A stretch of DNA of 8,776 nt from Burkholderia gladioli (GTDB taxonomy: Bacteria; Pseudomonadota; Gammaproteobacteria; Burkholderiales; Burkholderiaceae): contig WNEB01000055.1 in NCBI GenBank assembly GCA_009914575.1, positions 1-8,776 of the forward strand. The letters run 5' to 3'. The notes under the pieces were generated by a model. It was not told the DNA's origin. It worked only from the letters and a program-made list of their open reading frames with translations, and did no database searches. The translations under genes were made by a program, and so were the position numbers. Below are positions 6,048 to 8,776 of this stretch, piece by piece. Position 1 is the stretch's first letter; each line of letters opens with the position of its first letter.

Positions 6048-7412
6048 TCAGCGCTCGCTGTCGCCCTTGGTCGACAGGCCGTAGCGCTTGATCTTCTCGT
6101 ACAGCGTGGCCTTGCCGAGATGGAGCCGGTCGGCCGTGGCGGCCACGGCGCCGCCCGTCTGCGTCAGCGTGTCGGCGATCACGTCACGCTCGAACTGCTC
6201 GACGCGCTCCTTCAGCGATGGCTCGCCGACCGCAGCATCGCGCGCCTCGGCCCCGCCACCCGCCTCCACCACGCCCTCGGTCACGCCGAGCACGAATCGG
6301 TCGGTCGCGTTGCGCAACTCGCGCACGTTGCCCGGCCAGTCGCGCTGCATGAGCCCTTCGCGCTGCCGGTCGGTCAGGTGCGGCGCGGGGCGGCCGTAGC
6401 GCACGGCGGCATCCAGCATGAAGTGCTCGAACAGCGGCACGATGTCCTCGCGGCGCTCGCCGAGCGGCGGCAGCGCGATCGTCACCACGTTCAGGCGGTA
6501 CAGCAGATCCTGCCGGAGCGTGCCGGCCGCCACGTGCTCGCTCATGTCGCCCTTGGCGGCGGCCACCACGCGGCAGTTCACGCGGATCGGCTGATTCGAG
6601 CCGAGCCGCTCCAGCACGCCATCCTGCAACACGCGCAGCAGCTTGACCTGCAACGCGAGCGACATGCTCTCGATCTCGTCGAGGAACAGCGTGCCGCCCG
6701 ACGCGTATTTGAGCTTGCCGATCCGCCGCTTGGCCGCGCCCGTGAACGCGCCCGGCTCGTAGCCGAACATCTCCGATTCGAACATCGGCTCGGGCAGCGC
6801 GCCGCAATTGACGGCGATGAACGGCTTGTCGCGGCGCGGCGACATTTCGTGCAGGCTGCGCGCGATCAGTTCCTTGCCGGCGCCGGTGTCGCCGTTGATC
6901 AGCACCGAGGCGTCGGTGGGCGCGACGTTCGCGATCAGCCGGCGCACCTGCTCGATGGCCGGGCTGCGGTCGATGATGCGCGGCGCGACCACGCCCTGCA
7001 CCGCCAGCTCGCGGCGCAGCGCCAGGTTTTCGAGCACCAGCTCGCGGCGCTCGAGCGCGCGGCGCACCGTCTCGACCAGCCGCTCGGTCGGAAACGGCTT
7101 CTCGATGAAATCGTAGGCGCCGTCGCGCATCGCCTGCACGGCCATCGTGATGTCGCCGTGGCCGGTGACGAGGATCACCGGCACGTCCGGCGCGCGCTCG
7201 CGGCATTGCGCGCGCAGTTCGAGCCCGCTCGCGCCGGGCAGGCGGATATCGGACACCACCACGCCCACGCGCTCGCCTAGGATCGCCTTCTCGGCCGCCT
7301 CGGTCGAGCCGAACCCGGTCACGTCTAACCCGGCCAGTTGCAGGCTCTGCACGGTCGCGCGACGCACGAGTTCGTCGTCTTCGATATAGATAACCTAAAG
7401 GCGGTTCGCCAT
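6048..7412 (-). pseudogene. dctD: DctD-like sigma-54 response regulator, amber codon at position 6
   Basis: This is an NtrC-family regulator: receiver (about 1-125), AAA+ sigma-54 activation domain (about 145-380), and a C-terminal Fis-type helix-turn-helix (GGAVAATADRLHLGKATLYEKIKRYGL). Visible landmarks are the phosphoacceptor Asp55 in VVVSDIRLPG, Thr83, Lys105, Walker A GDTGAGKE (174-181), the sigma-54 contact loop GAFTGA (221-226), Walker B GTLFLDEIE, and WPGNVREL. The ATG at 7412 has GGTGA upstream and follows the kinase stop by 40 bp. Codon 6 is TAG (7395-7397), giving MANRL-stop-VIYIEDDELVRR, most simply a CAG-to-TAG change. The only later start I find is GTG at 7365-7367. It would omit the first strand and the EDD acidic pocket needed for phosphorylation. 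The remainder is well preserved, so the lesion looks recent. DctD (C4-dicarboxylate uptake) is the best family guess; transport genes are not in view. Confidence 0.8.
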
Positions 7413-7452
7413 GTGTGTCACCCGATGTGAATCGATGTCGCGCCGGGCCGTC

Positions 7453-8425
7453 CTAGCGGCCGACGGCAAACGTCTGCGAATGATGCGTGCGGGCCCGGCG
7501 CAGCGTCAAGACGAACACCGCGCCGCCCTCGGGCGCGTTGCGCGCGACCAGCGCGCCGCCGGCGTCGCTCGCGATCGACGAGGAAATCGCCAGCCCCAGG
7601 CCGAGGCCGCGCCCCATCTCCTTGGTGGTGAAGAACGGCTCGAACAGGCGCGGCAGCAGTTCGGGCGCCACGCCGGGGCCGTTGTCGGCCACCGTGATCG
7701 CGATGCTGCCCGCCGACGCCTCGATCAGCACCGCGATGCGCGGCGACGGCACGCCGGCCACCGCGTCGAGCGCATTGCCGAGCAGGTTGATCAGGATCTG
7801 TTCGAGGCGCAGGTCCTCGCAGATCGCGACCAGATCGGGATATTCGAGCGCGGGATCGAAGCGGTCGTCCGTGCCGGGGTGCATCGCATCGTCGATCCGC
7901 ACGTCGAGCGTCACCGCCTGCAGGCGGTCGCGCAGCAGCGAGGCCACGTTGCCGAGCGCCCGCGACACCAGCGCGCGCTCGTTGCGCGGCCGCGCGCGGC
8001 CCACGAACAGCTTGAGCTGATTGGTGATCTTGCCCATCCGCTCGGTCAGCGAAGCGATCGCTTCGAGGTTCTCGCGCGCCGCGCCCTGCTCGCCGCGGTC
8101 GAGCAGCACGCGCGTGTTGTCGGAGAAGCTGCGCAGCGCCGCGAGCGGCTGATTCAGTTCGTGCGTGATGCCGACCGCCATCTGGCCGAGCGCGGCGAGC
8201 TTGCTGGCCTGTGCACCAGTTCGTCGTGCGCCGCGCGCAGTTCGAGCTCGGCGCGGATCCGGTCGCCCACTTCCTTATGCAGTTGCTCGTTGGCCTGCGA
8301 CAGATCCGCCGTGCGCTCGGCCACGCGCTGGTTCAGTTCGGCATAGGCGTTCTGCAGCAGCGCGCGACCGCGAATCATTTCGGGCTCTCTTGAAATTTGA
8401 GTGGGTGAAAAGGGCCGCCGGGGTA
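7453..8425 (-). pseudogene. dctB: DctB-like sensor kinase, frameshifted and truncated by an IS
   Basis: The C-terminal part of a histidine kinase partner for the adjacent DctD-like regulator. From the IS boundary at 8425 the frame gives a linker and coiled coil (MIRGRALLQNAYAELNQRVAERTADLSQANEQL...), then RAAHDELV. A 2-bp tandem duplication follows at 8210-8213, where the coding strand reads GTG CACA GG instead of GTG CA GG. Restoring it gives ELVQASKLAALGQMAVGITHELNQPLAALRSF, the HisKA box with the phosphoacceptor His. The catalytic domain is otherwise good: N-box EQILINLLGNALDAV, G1 DNGPG, F-box LFEPFFTTK, and G2 GRGLGLGLAIS, ending at 7453. DctB kinases are usually about 600 residues, with two membrane helices and a periplasmic ligand domain ahead of this linker; all of that is absent here. 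Without sensor, membrane anchor or frame it cannot work as DctB. Confidence 0.85.
8210..8213 (-). repeat. 2-bp tandem duplication in the kinase gene
   Basis: The plus strand reads TGTG (CACA on the coding strand). Removing two bases joins AAHDELV to QASKLAALGQM in one frame, the standard sequence leading into the HisKA box. Confidence 0.8.
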
Positions 8426-8542
8426 GGCGTTGTTGCATAAATCGAGTGTGAGGATGCAATAGCATCGACGGGCATAATTTCAGGCGATACGAACGGATTG
8501 CGGACGAGCGAGGTCCGCCATACGGTTGATGACGCCGACGCG
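8426..8542 (-). mobile_element. Remnant of a second, inverted IS903-group element end
   Basis: This 117-bp stretch is the exact reverse complement of 41-157. It contains the 18-bp terminal repeat (8426-8443) and the last 20 codons plus stop (8480-8482) of the transposase. Identity stops abruptly at 8542/8543, where the other copy continues with transposase codons and this one does not. The element was therefore interrupted or replaced at that point by the IS256-type sequence to the right. It could still act as a recombination partner for the left copy, but it encodes no transposase. Confidence 0.85.
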
Positions 8543-8776
8543 GGCGGTGTCCCATTCGTAGTTGAAGGTTGGGACGGCGGGGTTTCATAGATTAGGCAGA
8601 CTCCCGATCATGGTCAACGCGTTTTTCGAGTGATCGATGCAGGGCGACGGCGAGGATCCAGAGGTCGTTGGCACCACCGAGCTTGCGGAAGCGCTTCTCC
8701 GCTTCCAGGAAACCGGTGGCCGCCCAGCGCATCGCCATGTCGGCGTCGCGATAGCGATGGACCCGGCCACTCACGC
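8543..8776 (-). mobile_element. Right-hand IS256-family element, terminal part
   Basis: Bases from 8543 belong to a different element from the IS903-group remnant. They comprise about 50 bp of non-coding end (8543-8591) and the end of an IS256-type transposase gene. The terminal repeat probably starts at or near 8543 (GGCGGTGTCCCATTCG), because that is where identity with the left IS copy ends. The other terminus is outside the window. Confidence 0.55.
8592..8776 (-). CDS. IS256-family (Mutator-type) transposase, C-terminal fragment
   Basis: The last 61 or so codons of a transposase, open at the right edge and ending TAA at 8592-8594. The pattern RVHRYRDADMAMRWAATGFLEAEKRFRKLGG resembles the C-terminal helices of IS256-family transposases, which commonly read R(V/W)..G.M.LRW.A.....A...FRR..G. 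It then ends with a polar tail. The DDE catalytic residues lie outside the window. Family assignment is from memory of this motif and is moderately sure; whether the gene is complete is unknown. Confidence 0.6.
   Translation of the reverse strand, partial: VSGRVHRYRDADMAMRWAATGFLEAEKRFRKLGGANDLWILAVALHRSLEKRVDHDRESA

Noticed and set aside
6048..7280. Long plus-strand open frame of about 430 codons opposite the dctD-like gene
   Set aside because: It is an antisense shadow: rich in His, Arg, Ala and Gln with no recognisable domain, while the minus strand has complete sigma-54 activator motifs.

Overview
The window is GC-rich, with strongly GC-biased third codon positions. Gene content and protein style point to Burkholderia, probably the glumae/gladioli end of the genus. 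The species call is an inference from memory of protein families, not a search. The striking property is decay. Of eight chromosomal genes, three look intact (glnK, ubiK, and a TlpA-type thioredoxin). Five are broken (amtB, comM, a lipoprotein gene, a dctD-type regulator, and a dctB-type kinase). Insertion-sequence ends cap both sides. This combination suggests a host-restricted or recently bottlenecked lineage.

Layout, left to right. 1-157: 3' end of an IS5-family, IS903-group element that has cut off the last codons of amtB. 158-1956, minus strand: the glnK-amtB nitrogen operon, with glnK intact and amtB carrying a 4-bp tandem duplication near each end. 1957-2315: its control region, with a near-perfect sigma-54 promoter and a distal NtrC-type site lying just in front of ubiK. 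2316-2564, plus: ubiK. 2702-4263, plus: comM, frameshifted, missing most of its P-loop and otherwise eroded. 4264-4581: a relatively AT-rich non-coding stretch with three DnaA-box-like 9-mers, two of them an inverted pair. 4582-5032, minus: a small lipoprotein gene, frameshifted at a 7-bp triplet repeat. 5033-5363: intergenic, with a promoter for the next gene. 5364-5912, plus: the thioredoxin-like protein, followed by a strong terminator. 6048-8425, minus: a DctB/DctD-like two-component pair. The regulator has an amber codon at position 6, and the kinase has a 2-bp duplication and is truncated by an IS. 8426-8542: a second, inverted copy of the same 117-bp IS end. 8543-8776: the C-terminal end of an IS256-family (Mutator-type) transposase inserted into that copy.

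How they fit together. GlnK (PII) would normally sense glutamine and 2-oxoglutarate and gate AmtB, under NtrC/sigma-54 control; here the promoter and the sensor survive but the channel does not. The DctBD-like pair would normally drive sigma-54-dependent transport genes, probably for C4-dicarboxylates, and both halves are damaged. ComM acts in natural transformation and is lost. The thioredoxin and the ubiquinone-assembly factor look maintained. I do not see a new defence, biosynthetic or mobile system. The points worth checking are the regulatory architecture, the DnaA-box cluster, the IS-bounded block, and the repeated tandem-duplication lesions.
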